Assembly (NCBI GenBank): GCA_001779595.1
Contig: MFKO01000008.1
Location: 153,139 to 190,951 of the forward strand
Direction: 5' to 3'
DNA length: 37,813 nt
Source of the DNA: Candidatus Kaiserbacteria bacterium RIFCSPHIGHO2_01_FULL_46_22
GTDB lineage: Bacteria; Patescibacteriota; Minisyncoccia; Phycocordibacterales; UBA918
The stretch's first letter is position 1. Each line of letters opens with the position of its first letter. The notes beneath the pieces are model-generated. The model had not been told where the DNA came from. It saw only the letters and a list, made by a program, of their open reading frames with translations, and ran no database searches. The translations under genes were made by a program, and so were the position numbers. Shown here piece by piece: positions 27,057 to 36,010 of this stretch.

Positions 27057-27380
27057 ATGAAGACGATAAAATTTACACCTCCTCTGGTTTCGAAAGTTTT
27101 AGATGGTAGCAAGACTGCAACTTGGCGGTTGTTTGATGATAAGGATCTGCAAATTGGTGATTCGGTAGCGTTGGTGAATAAAGACACTTCAGAAACTTTT
27201 GCGAATGCTGAAATCATTAATGTAAAAGAGAAGCCGCTAGGAGAAATAGCCAAGAAGGATTTTGATGGACATGAAACTTTTTCTAGTAGAAACGAAATGC
27301 TAGCAACTTATCGAAGTTACTACGGCGATAAAGTTAATTGGAACACTATTGTGAAAATGATACATTTTAAGCTTTTATAA
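27057..27380 (+). CDS. ASCH (PUA-like) domain protein
   Basis: ASCH domains are PUA-like folds thought to bind RNA, and some have RNase or amidohydrolase activity. The 107-residue protein is one domain: LVSKVLDGSKTATWRLFDD (the G-x-K-x-x-T-x-R motif), LQIGDSVALVNK, ADAEIINVKEK-like strand, and a C-terminal helix plus VKMIHFKLL strand. Placed 1 nt after argS and overlapping the next gene by 1 nt, it belongs to an argS-ASCH-tag operon. Target unknown. ATG 27057 is preferred to an upstream in-frame ATG inside argS. Confidence 0.8.
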   Translation: MKTIKFTPPLVSKVLDGSKTATWRLFDDKDLQIGDSVALVNKDTSETFANAEIINVKEKPLGEIAKKDFDGHETFSSRNEMLATYRSYYGDKVNWNTIVKMIHFKLL

Positions 27381-28144
27381 TGTCTTACTGCGAGTTTTCA
27401 AAAACAAATTTGCTACACAAGCAATATCACGATAAGGAATATGGTTTTCCTGTTGGCAGCGACGATGTGCTTTTAGAACGATTGGCACTTGAGATCAATC
27501 AGGCTGGACTGTCGTGGGATCTGATGCTGAAGAAACGAGCGGGTTTCAATAAGGCTTTTGCAAATTTTAAAATAGATAGAGTCGCTAAATTTAGCAAAAG
27601 AGATGTCGGACGCCTTCTTAAAGATGAGGGAATTGTACGCAATCGTCTCAAGGTTGAAGCAGTCATCCACAACGCTAAAGTCATTGTAGATATACAAAAG
27701 AAGCATGGCTCTTTTGTTGGTTGGTTGGCTTTGCAGGCAAAAGATTTAAAAGGTGAAAAGGATTGGGTAAAGCTTTTTAAGAAACAGGGTTTCAAATTTG
27801 TAGGAGGAGAAATAATGAAAGAGTTTTTGCAGAGTATCGGGCATCTGCCGATTCCGCATGACAAAAATTGTCCTGTGACTAAAGAAATTTTTAAAGCAAA
27901 AGTGTTAGCGATAGTGAAAGCAATTCCAAAAGGACAGACGATGACCTATGGTGAAGTGGCCAAGTCGGCCGGCAATGAGGGTGCCTCTAGAGCAGTCGGT
28001 GCTCTGATGAAACAGAATCAGGATAAGCGCATTCCTTGCCATCGTGTGGTAGCTCGCGGCGGTTTAGGAGGATATAACGGTCTTCGAGGAAATAGTAAAG
28101 AGAAACTGTTGTTGTTGGAAAAGAAGGCCGCAGTCCAAAAATAG
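27380..28144 (+). CDS. Tag-MGMT fusion: 3-methyladenine glycosylase I plus O6-alkylguanine methyltransferase
   Basis: Residues 1-170 are a full Tag glycosylase: Cys4, His17 and the HDKNC pair supply the four zinc ligands, Glu38 in LEINQAGLSW is the active-site residue, and KKQGFKFVGGEI is the family motif. Residues 172-254 are the catalytic domain of an Ogt/MGMT suicide methyltransferase: PKGQTMTYGEVAKSAG, SRAVGALMKQN, PCHRVV with acceptor Cys220, and GGLGGYNGLRG. The MGMT part lacks the N-terminal domain of Ada-C/Ogt. One polypeptide thus repairs N3-methyladenine and O6-methylguanine. It overlaps the ASCH stop by 1 nt. Confidence 0.93.
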   Translation: MSYCEFSKTNLLHKQYHDKEYGFPVGSDDVLLERLALEINQAGLSWDLMLKKRAGFNKAFANFKIDRVAKFSKRDVGRLLKDEGIVRNRLKVEAVIHNAKVIVDIQKKHGSFVGWLALQAKDLKGEKDWVKLFKKQGFKFVGGEIMKEFLQSIGHLPIPHDKNCPVTKEIFKAKVLAIVKAIPKGQTMTYGEVAKSAGNEGASRAVGALMKQNQDKRIPCHRVVARGGLGGYNGLRGNSKEKLLLLEKKAAVQK

Positions 28145-28285
28145 CCGATTTCGTACCTGAAACTCCTTTCACACAAGCTTCATCAAGCCCTCTGTAGTAT
28201 TGTCCCTAGGTTTGTTTATGTGTTCGTCGCAACCTTCTTGTTGTTAAAGGGGTTGCAAATAAAAGACAAAAAGAAGGAGTTCTTT

Positions 28286-28474
28286 ATGAGTGGTTTCCAG
28301 GAAACCAGAAACCAACCGGCGGTCAAAACGGTCTTCTATGATCCGTTTCAGGCCCTATCAAGCCGGAACTCGTTTGATAATCGGATTTTCGAAAACGCAT
28401 GGGATGCACCAGCTGCACCCGCGGTCGAAACAACCGTAAAAACGAACGAGTCAAACAAAGACCATGGCGAGTAA
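28286..28474 (+). CDS. Small hydrophilic protein in an autonomous cassette
   Basis: The 62-residue protein (MSGFQETRNQPAVKTVFYDP ...) is polar, low in hydrophobics, with a Pro/Ala segment (DAPAAPAVETTVK) and an acidic end (SNKDHGE), probably disordered. No family is recognised. AAGGAG (28274-28279) lies 6 nt before the ATG and a terminator overlaps the stop. A TAGTAT box (28195-28200) is present upstream but no good -35 was found. It resembles the other SD-led small genes of the window in style. Confidence 0.65.
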   Translation: MSGFQETRNQPAVKTVFYDPFQALSSRNSFDNRIFENAWDAPAAPAVETTVKTNESNKDHGE

Positions 28475-28492
28475 CTCTTGCCGTGGTTTTTT
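28461..28492 (+). terminator. Terminator of the 62-residue cassette
   Basis: ACCATGGC/GCCGTGGT (28461-28468 with 28480-28487, one wobble) followed by T6; overlaps the stop codon. Confidence 0.82.
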
Positions 28493-28575
28493 CTTTGCAA
28501 AATTAAGGAAAGTGATAGTATGGCAAATGCGGCCTGATACGCTGCGTTTATTGGTCTGATTTACCAAGACAAGTT

Positions 28576-31500
28576 ATGAAAAAAGAGGATTTGCATAAGG
28601 AGGCGGCAGAGTCAAAGGCTCTTCCGCAAAAAGGCGAGGTCGCTCTTCGTGAGGAAGAGATTTTAGCTTTTTGGAACGAGCGCGATATTTTTAATAAATC
28701 CCTGACCAAGGACGCCCCTAACGGAGACTATGTTTTTTACGATGGTCCGCCGTTTGCGACCGGTTTGCCGCACTATGGACACATTTTAGCCGGCACTATC
28801 AAAGACGCTATTCCGCGCTTTTGGACAATGAATGGTTATCGAGTTGCCCGAAAGTGGGGTTGGGATTGTCACGGTCTGCCGCTTGAAAACTTGATCGAAA
28901 AAAAGCTCGGGCTTGCGACTAAGCGCGATATTGAGGATTACGGCGTTAAGAATTTTAATGAAGCGGCTCGCGAAGCGGTACTTGAATATCGTGACGATTG
29001 GAAACGCATTATCCCGCGCCTTGGCCGCTTCGCTGACATGGATAATGACTACCGCACTATGGATTCCACCTATACGGAAAGTGTATGGTGGGTATTTGGA
29101 GAACTCAACCGAAAAGGTTTGGTCTATGAGGGATTTAAGTCGATGCATCTTTGTCCTCGCTGTGGCACGACTCTTTCTAACTTTGAAGTTAATCAAGGTT
29201 ACAAAGACATCAAAGATATTGCGGTGACAGTCAAATTGCCACTGACTGATGAACCTAACACTTCGCTTTTGGTCTGGACAACGACGCCTTGGACGTTGCC
29301 TGGCAATTTTGCCGCGGCTATACACAAAGATATGGTCTATGCCAAAGCCAAAATTGGTGACGATTTTGTCATTCTTGCCAAAGATAGATTGGCTCAACTT
29401 GGTGATACAGACTACGAAATTGTAGAAGAGTTCAAAGGTTCAAAGTTGGTTGGTAAGTCGTATCTTCCACCATTTGATTATTGGCAAAAGAGGGAAGTGC
29501 AGGGAAAGGAAAATGCCTGGAAGATATATCACGCTGATTACGTTGAGGTAGGCAGTGAAGGCACTGGCGCTGTTCATCTAGCTCCCGCCTACGGCGAGGA
29601 AGATATGAGTCTTGCGAAGGAACATAATATTCCTCTTGCACATCACGTTGATGCCGAAGGTAAGTTTATGGACTTCATAAGTGATTTTGAGTGTCGTTTG
29701 GTTAAACCAAAAGACGATGATGATGCCAACATTACTCATTTAGACGCGGACATCGAAGTGGTCCGTGCGCTCGCCGCAAAAGGGGTGCTGTTCAAAAAAG
29801 AAAACATTACACACAGTTACCCGCACTGTTGGCGTTGTGACACACCACTCTTAAACTACGCCACCACTTCTTGGTTTGTGCGCGTGACTGATATTAAAGA
29901 TAAATTGGTAACAGAAAACAACAAGGTGCACTGGGTACCTTCACATGTTGGCGAAAATCGCTTCGGTAAGTGGCTCGAAGGCGCACGTGACTGGGCTATT
30001 TCACGACAGCGTTACTGGGGGGCGCCTTTGCCAATTTGGCGCAATCCTGAAACCAAAGAATATAAAGTGTTCAGCTCACTTGCTGAGCTCACAGCTCACG
30101 CCAAAAAGAGCAATAATACGTATCTGCTGATGCGTCATGCGGAATCAGAAAGTAATTTAAGTGGACTTATCAATGCTCTATCTAGTGGTAATAACCCTTT
30201 AACTGAAAAAGGCAAAGCTCAGTGCGTCGAGGCAGCGGAAAAACTTCGCGATGAGAAGATCGATCTGATTTTTCATTCGGGAATGGAACGTGCTCGTGAC
30301 ACTGCGTTGCTCATAGCGGAAGCTCTTGGAATCAGCGAAGATAACGTAATACTAGACGAGCGATTGACTGAGATTAAAACTGGCGAAGCAATGGAAGGCA
30401 AGACATGGGACGACTATGAAGCTCTCTATGCGAATTATGAAGAAAAATTTACCAAGACTATAAGTGGTGTTGAAAATCGTTTTGATGTGCAAAAGCGTAC
30501 CGGTGAGTTTCTCTATGAAATAGACCAAAAGCATCAAGGAAAAAATATACTAATCATCGGCCACGCCGCGTCAGCATTCGCCCTCCGTTCAGCTGCGGAA
30601 GGTGCTGACATGAAACGTGCGATCGTGATACGTAAGGAGGGTTATCTAAGTAACGCGGAATACATCAATCTGCCGTTTGTACCACTGCCGCATAACGACT
30701 TGTATCAACTCGACTACCACCGCCCTTACATTGATGACTTTGAGGTGTTCGACGAGGATGGAACTAAGCTAGAGCGGGTAAAGGATGTGTTTGATTGCTG
30801 GTTTGAAAGCGGTTCAATGCCATACGCCCAGCATCACTATCCGTTTGAAAACAGAGACCGATTCGATAAGGAATTATTTCCGGCTAACTTTATTGCCGAG
30901 GGTCTCGATCAGACTCGTGGTTGGTTTTATTCGCTAATGGTTCTGGGCGTAGCCCTCTTTGACAAGTCTCCATATCAGAACGTTATTGTGAACGGTCTTA
31001 TTATGGCCGAGGATGGGCGAAAGTTGAGTAAGAAACTACAAAACTATTCTGAACCAACAAACTTGGCTGATCGGGTAGGTGCTGACTCAATGCGATTTTA
31101 CCTATTATCGTCACCAGTAGTCCGTTCAGAAGATATCAATTTTTCTGATAAGGAGGTCGAAGACTTAATGCGTAAAAATATTGGTCGTTTGCACAACGTG
31201 CTCTTAATGTACGAAATGTTTGTTAACGATACAAAGGCCAGTGACGAATCAGACAACGTACTTGACCGCTGGATCGTTGCCCGACTCAACCAGCTCATAA
31301 AAGAATCAACCGAAGGCTTCAAAAATTACGAGCTCGATAAGGCCACTCGTCCGATCACAGACTTTATTGATGACTTGTCAGTCTGGTACTTGCGTCGTTC
31401 CCGGGACCGTCTGAAAGGGGAAGATCAGTCGGATAAAAAACTGGCACTTGGAACTTTACGCCATGTTCTCAAAACGCTCTCTTTGGTGATGGCACCATCG

Positions 31501-32079
31501 ATGCCTTTCTATGCCGATTACTTGTGGGGAAGAGTAAAGGAGGAGGCTGATGAGGAAAGCGTGCATTTGTCTCGTTGGCCAGAAACTGCCATGCCAGACC
31601 CGGTAGTATTGGGTGAAATGAGTTTGGTCCGAGAATTTGTGACCTTAGCGCTTGAGGCGCGAACTCGAGCGGGTGTTAAGGTACGTCAGCCGTTACCGCA
31701 ACTCACCATTAATATCGAGCTGGAACCGGAGTACGCGATCATCGTTGCTGACGAAGTGAATGTAAAAAAGGTGGTTGGCGACGCAGGAATTTCTGAACGT
31801 GCGATTCTTGACACGGCTATAACTCCAGAATTAAAAATGGAAGGGGACGCGCGCGATTTCATCCGTGCGGTACAGGAAATGCGCAAGACACAAGGTTTGG
31901 AACCAAGTGATCGTATTACTCTAACCGTACAAACATCGGATGGGGGAGAAGCAATCTTGCGTGCTTTTGAATCCGAAATCAAACGAGTCACTGGCACGGA
32001 CTCGATCACCTTTGGTGATGCCGATGGGGAAGAGATAAAGGCCGGTGACCACTCGTTTACTGTCGAGGTTAAGCGTTAG
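28576..32079 (+). CDS. ileS: Isoleucyl-tRNA synthetase with inserted histidine-phosphatase domain
   Basis: The 1167-residue class I aaRS has GPPFATGLPHYGHILAG (HIGH as HYGH, 66-69), the editing-domain region with LLVWTTTPWTLPGN, GARDWAISRQRYWGAPLPIW, DVFDCWFESGSMPYAQ, and KMSKS as KLSKK (816-820). An anticodon-binding domain follows. Between PLPIWRNPETKEYKVFSSL and DYHRPYIDDF lies an extra module, about residues 513-690. It has LLMRHAES (Arg520-His521), the HSGMERARDTA segment (567-577), TGEAMEG (Glu604) and IIGHAAS (His663), the complete motif set of the histidine-phosphatase/phosphoglycerate-mutase superfamily. The reading frame is continuous and both host halves are intact, so this is an insertion, not a misassembly visible here. 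No SD. Confidence 0.95.
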   Translation: MKKEDLHKEAAESKALPQKGEVALREEEILAFWNERDIFNKSLTKDAPNGDYVFYDGPPFATGLPHYGHILAGTIKDAIPRFWTMNGYRVARKWGWDCHGLPLENLIEKKLGLATKRDIEDYGVKNFNEAAREAVLEYRDDWKRIIPRLGRFADMDNDYRTMDSTYTESVWWVFGELNRKGLVYEGFKSMHLCPRCGTTLSNFEVNQGYKDIKDIAVTVKLPLTDEPNTSLLVWTTTPWTLPGNFAAAIHKDMVYAKAKIGDDFVILAKDRLAQLGDTDYEIVEEFKGSKLVGKSYLPPFDYWQKREVQGKENAWKIYHADYVEVGSEGTGAVHLAPAYGEEDMSLAKEHNIPLAHHVDAEGKFMDFISDFECRLVKPKDDDDANITHLDADIEVVRALAAKGVLFKKENITHSYPHCWRCDTPLLNYATTSWFVRVTDIKDKLVTENNKVHWVPSHVGENRFGKWLEGARDWAISRQRYWGAPLPIWRNPETKEYKVFSSLAELTAHAKKSNNTYLLMRHAESESNLSGLINALSSGNNPLTEKGKAQCVEAAEKLRDEKIDLIFHSGMERARDTALLIAEALGISEDNVILDERLTEIKTGEAMEGKTWDDYEALYANYEEKFTKTISGVENRFDVQKRTGEFLYEIDQKHQGKNILIIGHAASAFALRSAAEGADMKRAIVIRKEGYLSNAEYINLPFVPLPHNDLYQLDYHRPYIDDFEVFDEDGTKLERVKDVFDCWFESGSMPYAQHHYPFENRDRFDKELFPANFIAEGLDQTRGWFYSLMVLGVALFDKSPYQNVIVNGLIMAEDGRKLSKKLQNYSEPTNLADRVGADSMRFYLLSSPVVRSEDINFSDKEVEDLMRKNIGRLHNVLLMYEMFVNDTKASDESDNVLDRWIVARLNQLIKESTEGFKNYELDKATRPITDFIDDLSVWYLRRSRDRLKGEDQSDKKLALGTLRHVLKTLSLVMAPSMPFYADYLWGRVKEEADEESVHLSRWPETAMPDPVVLGEMSLVREFVTLALEARTRAGVKVRQPLPQLTINIELEPEYAIIVADEVNVKKVVGDAGISERAILDTAITPELKMEGDARDFIRAVQEMRKTQGLEPSDRITLTVQTSDGGEAILRAFESEIKRVTGTDSITFGDADGEEIKAGDHSFTVEVKR

Positions 32080-32097
32080 GGTGTTTATTGACAAGGG

Positions 32098-32139
32098 AGC
32101 GAAAAGGGCGCGGCCGGAGGCCGCGCCCTTTTCGCTTTG
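32098..32139 (+). terminator. ileS terminator
   Basis: 18-bp perfect stem (32098-32115 with 32119-32136) with a GGA loop and T-rich end. Confidence 0.92.
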
Positions 32140-32163
32140 AGCTTTCTACTTTAAACTTCTCCT

Positions 32164-32736
32164 GTGTCTCATAAGATTTACACTACCGAAGCGATCGTTT
32201 GCGGCTCGCGAGCGAACAATACCTCCGATAAAGCCTTCCTGCTTTTTACCCGTGACGCCGGAATGTTGTGGGCAACTGCACGCAGTGTGCGTGAAGAAAG
32301 ATCACGGCAACGATATGCGCTGCAGGATTTTTCGCTCATTAAGGTTTCTTTGATACGGGGCAAAAGTGGTTGGCGCATCGGAAGTGCGGAAGGGGAGTTG
32401 AATTACTTTCGAGGAGCTCGAAGTGATACCAGAGAAGCCAGAGCTGCTATCGCTGGTATCGTGCGTCTTTTGCGTCAATTTTTGCACGGCGAAATCTCTC
32501 ACGGAACTCTCTTCGATGACACCAAACTAGCGCTGGAAAAAGCCAAGGAAGAATCTCTGCAGCATTCCGATCTGTTGGATATTTTTAGTTTGCGACTACT
32601 TCACATACTTGGTTATATTGCGGTCACTCCAGAGTTGGAAGGCTACATTACTGCTCAAGAATGGTGGAAACTCCCGTCTTTGTCAGAAACTGCTAGTGCA
32701 GCCATAGAAAAAGCCAAACAAGTCAGTCACCTGTGA
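32164..32736 (+). CDS. recO: DNA repair protein RecO (short form)
   Basis: RecO loads RecA with RecF/RecR. The 190-residue protein has the N-terminal OB fold: YTTEAIVCGSRANNTSDKAFLLFTRDAGMLWATA, VREERSRQRYALQDFSLIKVSLIRG, GWRIGSAEG, then a helical domain. It is about 50 residues shorter than usual, and no zinc-binding cysteine cluster is present (a single Cys), so the C-terminal zinc finger is lost. The start codon is GTG at 32164. No SD is evident. Confidence 0.85.
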   Translation: MSHKIYTTEAIVCGSRANNTSDKAFLLFTRDAGMLWATARSVREERSRQRYALQDFSLIKVSLIRGKSGWRIGSAEGELNYFRGARSDTREARAAIAGIVRLLRQFLHGEISHGTLFDDTKLALEKAKEESLQHSDLLDIFSLRLLHILGYIAVTPELEGYITAQEWWKLPSLSETASAAIEKAKQVSHL

Positions 32737-32751
32737 TGTTATAATAGTCCG

Positions 32752-34677
32752 ATGTCGGACAAGCGCTCCAGTGAAAAATTAGACGCTCTGCGAGAACGCC
32801 TTTACGCGCGTGGTGACGAAGAACGCCCAAAAACGCGCATGAAATTAGACTCGGAACGTTCTAATACGGAAAATGTCGCACAAGTATTCGATGTGCAGCC
32901 GCCGCGTCACGTACCGCCAGCCACTGCGCCGGACACACCTATCGAGCCTGGACCCCCTCTGCCTATCAAAGCGCCGATTTCACGACGTTGGAGAGTTCGT
33001 CTCGTGCTTTTTGCACTCGGTTTTTTTGTGCTGTCCCTACTCGCTTCGAGCGTTTATCTTCTGCTTGGACGCAATAACGTAAGTGGCGAGAACATAGAAC
33101 TTTCGGTCACTGGACCATTCACAGTAGGAGGTGGAGAAGTATTGTCTATTCAAGTGGGAGTAGCCAATCAGAACAATGTACCGGTTGAGTCTGCAACTTT
33201 GATATTGGAATATCCGTCAGGTACACGCTCGGTTGATGATGAAGGGAAAGAACTATTCTCTGAACGTTTTCCATTACCAGAAATCGCACCTGGAGAAATT
33301 CTTAACCAAACATTTCAGGTCCGTGCATTTGGAGAAGAAAATCAGGAGTCAGAAATTCGCGCTTCGATCGAATATCGTGTGAGCGGCAGCAACGCAACCT
33401 TTTTCAAGGAAACAGAACCTTTCAAATTCAAAATCGGCAGCGCTCCAGTGGTCTTAAATATTGATGCTGAAAAAACCATATCATCCGGACAAGAGACAAC
33501 AATCACTATTGAAGTAGTTTCAAACTCGCCATTGCCACTCAATGACTTATTGATTAAGGCCGAGTATCCTTCTGGCTTCGATTACACTAGTTCAGACCCT
33601 TCGCCACACAGTGGTCGTAATATTTGGAAAATCAGTGAGTTACCACCAGAAGGCACAGCAACAATTAAGATAACCGGTATTGTGATTGGCGCAGAGTCAG
33701 AGAAACGCGTGATTAAATTTGCGGCTGGTGTTGCTGGTAGTCGAGACGCCAACACATTAGCCTCAATCCTGGCAGTAGCAGAAACAGAGTTTGTTCTTGA
33801 AGACCCTTTCCTGTCAGTTGATGTTTCTATAGATGGAAAAAAAGACGAGGTTGTCAGTGTGGCACCTGGAATGCAGACAAACGTCATTCTCGACCTCAAA
33901 AACACACTGGACAATTCCGTTTACGATACAGTTGTAGAGGTGGTGCTTTCCGGTAACGCACTGTCTGACACAGAGGTCAGACCAGTGGGTGGACATTACA
34001 ATTCTTCGAGCCGAACTATTCGGTGGGACAGTAGTTCTAGTGACGCTCTTACAGAACTTGGTCCGGATGGAAATGCTCGATTGGCCTTTACATTACTGCC
34101 GCAAACAAACGGTTTGCAGACACCAAACATCACTTTTTCAGTTAAGGTTTCTGGTCGTCGTGTTTCAGAGAATGGCGCGCGGGAAGAAATAGCAGGGACT
34201 ATTGATCGCACTATAAAGGTGGAAAGTAAACCGGTTGTACAAGCGAGTGCAACTCATACCAGCAGCGACCCTGGTCCAGTACCTCCAGTGGTGGGGCAAC
34301 CAACGACTTATACGATCGCTTGGAAGGCACAGAGTTCAGCTAACAATCTATCGAATGTTACTCTAACAACTAGTCTTCCTGCTTATGTCACTTGGACTGG
34401 TGTGACTAGCGGTTCTGGGCAATGGAGTTACAATCCAACCAGTCGAATTGTAGAATGGAAGGTCGGCTCTATGCAGTCTGGGCGGGAAGCGGACGGTACC
34501 TTCCAAGTGTCCTTCTTGCCAAGTGCCTCGCAAATTGATAGAACTCCAGATATCATTGGTGACTCGCATTTGCGAGCGGATGACAGTTTCACTGGGACGG
34601 TACTTCGATCAACGACCGGCGCTTTGACCAGCGAGCTTGATGGTGACCGAGAAAGCGGCGTGGTACAGGCTAATTAA
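32752..34677 (+). CDS. Membrane-anchored surface protein with repeated Ig-like domains
   Basis: The 641-residue protein has a charged, Pro-rich cytoplasmic N-terminus (1-80), one TM helix (about 83-107, LVLFALGFFVLSLLASSVYLLL) and a large extracytoplasmic part. That part is a tandem of beta-sandwich units resembling DUF11/CARDB modules. Recurrent phrases include VTGPFTVGGGEVLSIQVGVAN, YPSGTRSV / YPSGFDYTS, LPEIAPGEILNQT / LPPEGTATIKI and YTIAWKAQSSANNLSNVTLT. Likely a cell-surface stalk or adhesin. TATAAT (32740-32745) lies 6 nt before the ATG without an SD, a leaderless-type start. Binding partner unknown. Confidence 0.75.
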   Translation: MSDKRSSEKLDALRERLYARGDEERPKTRMKLDSERSNTENVAQVFDVQPPRHVPPATAPDTPIEPGPPLPIKAPISRRWRVRLVLFALGFFVLSLLASSVYLLLGRNNVSGENIELSVTGPFTVGGGEVLSIQVGVANQNNVPVESATLILEYPSGTRSVDDEGKELFSERFPLPEIAPGEILNQTFQVRAFGEENQESEIRASIEYRVSGSNATFFKETEPFKFKIGSAPVVLNIDAEKTISSGQETTITIEVVSNSPLPLNDLLIKAEYPSGFDYTSSDPSPHSGRNIWKISELPPEGTATIKITGIVIGAESEKRVIKFAAGVAGSRDANTLASILAVAETEFVLEDPFLSVDVSIDGKKDEVVSVAPGMQTNVILDLKNTLDNSVYDTVVEVVLSGNALSDTEVRPVGGHYNSSSRTIRWDSSSSDALTELGPDGNARLAFTLLPQTNGLQTPNITFSVKVSGRRVSENGAREEIAGTIDRTIKVESKPVVQASATHTSSDPGPVPPVVGQPTTYTIAWKAQSSANNLSNVTLTTSLPAYVTWTGVTSGSGQWSYNPTSRIVEWKVGSMQSGREADGTFQVSFLPSASQIDRTPDIIGDSHLRADDSFTGTVLRSTTGALTSELDGDRESGVVQAN

Positions 34678-34694
34678 AAATCACAAATATCAGA

Positions 34695-36008
34695 ATGACA
34701 GATATGGATAACAAGATGGAAAAAATAGTATCGCTTTGTAAGCGACGTGGTTTTATTTTTCAAGGCAGTGAGATATATGGTGGCTTGGCCGGTACCTGGG
34801 ACTATGGCCCGCTTGGTGTGATGCTCCGTGAAAATATTCTTCGCGAATGGTGGAAGATGTTTGTTACCGATCGAGAAGATATGTATGGCATCAACGCTTC
34901 TATTTTAATGAACGAGCGAGTGTGGGAAGCTAGCGGCCATACTGGCGCTGGATTTTCTGACCCGATAACTGAATGTACTAAGTGCCACCATCGCTTTCGG
35001 GCTGATCATCTCAAAGACGCTGCTGTTTGTCCGGATTGCGGAGGAATCTTGGGAGAAGTACGTAACTTCAACTTGATGTTCGAAACAAAGGTTGGCGCGG
35101 AAGGAAATGTGAAGTCCTACCTGAGGCCAGAGACTGCGCAGGGTATATTTGTGAACTTCAAAAACGTAGTGGACACGATGAGTCCAAAGATGCCTTTTGG
35201 TATCGCTCAGGTTGGCAAGGCATTTCGAAATGAGATCGCGCCGCGAGATTTTCTCTTCCGAGTTCGTGAATTTGAACAAATGGAAATCGAGTATTTCGTG
35301 AAAGAAGATGAATGGGAGCAAAATTTTGAAGTGTGGCTTGAATATATTCGAAAGTGGTTTGATCGACTTGGCTTGTCGCGTGATAACTTGCGCGAATTTG
35401 AAGTTCCACAAAATGACTTGGCGCACTACTCTAAGCGCACAGTTGATTTTGAATACAACTATCCAGGCAAGGGCTTTGACGAAATATCTGGTTTTGCCTA
35501 CCGCACCAACCACGATCTAAAAAGTCATCAAGAGGCCAGCGGCGCCTCGCTTGAATACATCGAACCGGATGGTACACGTTTTATTCCTCACGTACTTGAG
35601 CCATCGTTTGGACTTGGACGCGCTATTACCGCCGTGTTTTCAGAAGCCTACACAGAAGACGAAATGGGTGGCGATGTTCGTACTTACCTAAAACTGCCAG
35701 TTCATTTGGCGCCGTATCGCGTGGCGGTTTCTCCACTTCTCAAGAACAAGCCGGAGTTGGTAGAGAAGGCGAGGGAAGTGTTCTTGTTGCTTAAAAAGGA
35801 GTTTGGAAACGTCGCGTGGGATGACAATGGCAATATCGGCAAGCGGTATCGTCGTCAAGATGAGATCGGCACGCCATATTGTGTTGTGATCGACTTTGAC
35901 ACGCTGGGGGAAACTCCAGAGCTTACAGACACAGTCACCATTCGTGACCGCGACACTGGAGATCAGAAGAGGGTTGCCATTTCTGAATTGGTGGCTACAC
36001 TGAAATAA
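34695..36008 (+). CDS. glyS: Glycyl-tRNA synthetase, alpha2 (archaeal/eukaryotic-like) type
   Basis: The 437-residue class II aaRS begins with MEKIVSLCKRRGFIFQGSEIYGGLAGTWDYGPLG, diagnostic of the dimeric GlyRS. It has zinc-ribbon cysteines (ECTKCHHRF ... VCPDCG), motif 2 with RPETAQGIFVNFKNV and FGIAQVGKAFRNEI, motif 3 with VLEPSFGLGRAI, and an anticodon-binding domain at the C-terminus (LAPYRVAVSPLLKN). This differs from the alpha2beta2 enzyme of many bacteria. An ATG at 34704 is an alternative start; neither has an SD. It ends 2 nt before metG. Confidence 0.95.
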   Translation: MTDMDNKMEKIVSLCKRRGFIFQGSEIYGGLAGTWDYGPLGVMLRENILREWWKMFVTDREDMYGINASILMNERVWEASGHTGAGFSDPITECTKCHHRFRADHLKDAAVCPDCGGILGEVRNFNLMFETKVGAEGNVKSYLRPETAQGIFVNFKNVVDTMSPKMPFGIAQVGKAFRNEIAPRDFLFRVREFEQMEIEYFVKEDEWEQNFEVWLEYIRKWFDRLGLSRDNLREFEVPQNDLAHYSKRTVDFEYNYPGKGFDEISGFAYRTNHDLKSHQEASGASLEYIEPDGTRFIPHVLEPSFGLGRAITAVFSEAYTEDEMGGDVRTYLKLPVHLAPYRVAVSPLLKNKPELVEKAREVFLLLKKEFGNVAWDDNGNIGKRYRRQDEIGTPYCVVIDFDTLGETPELTDTVTIRDRDTGDQKRVAISELVATLK

Positions 36009-36010
36009 CT

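Noticed and set aside
28500-28575. T-box riboswitch before ileS or argS
   Set aside because: The leaders are under 80 nt and contain no T-box sequence or specifier-type stem.
30100-30650. ileS as two genes joined by an assembly or frameshift error
   Set aside because: The frame is open from 28576 to 32079, the catalytic motifs of both domains are intact, and IleRS motifs resume in order after the insert.
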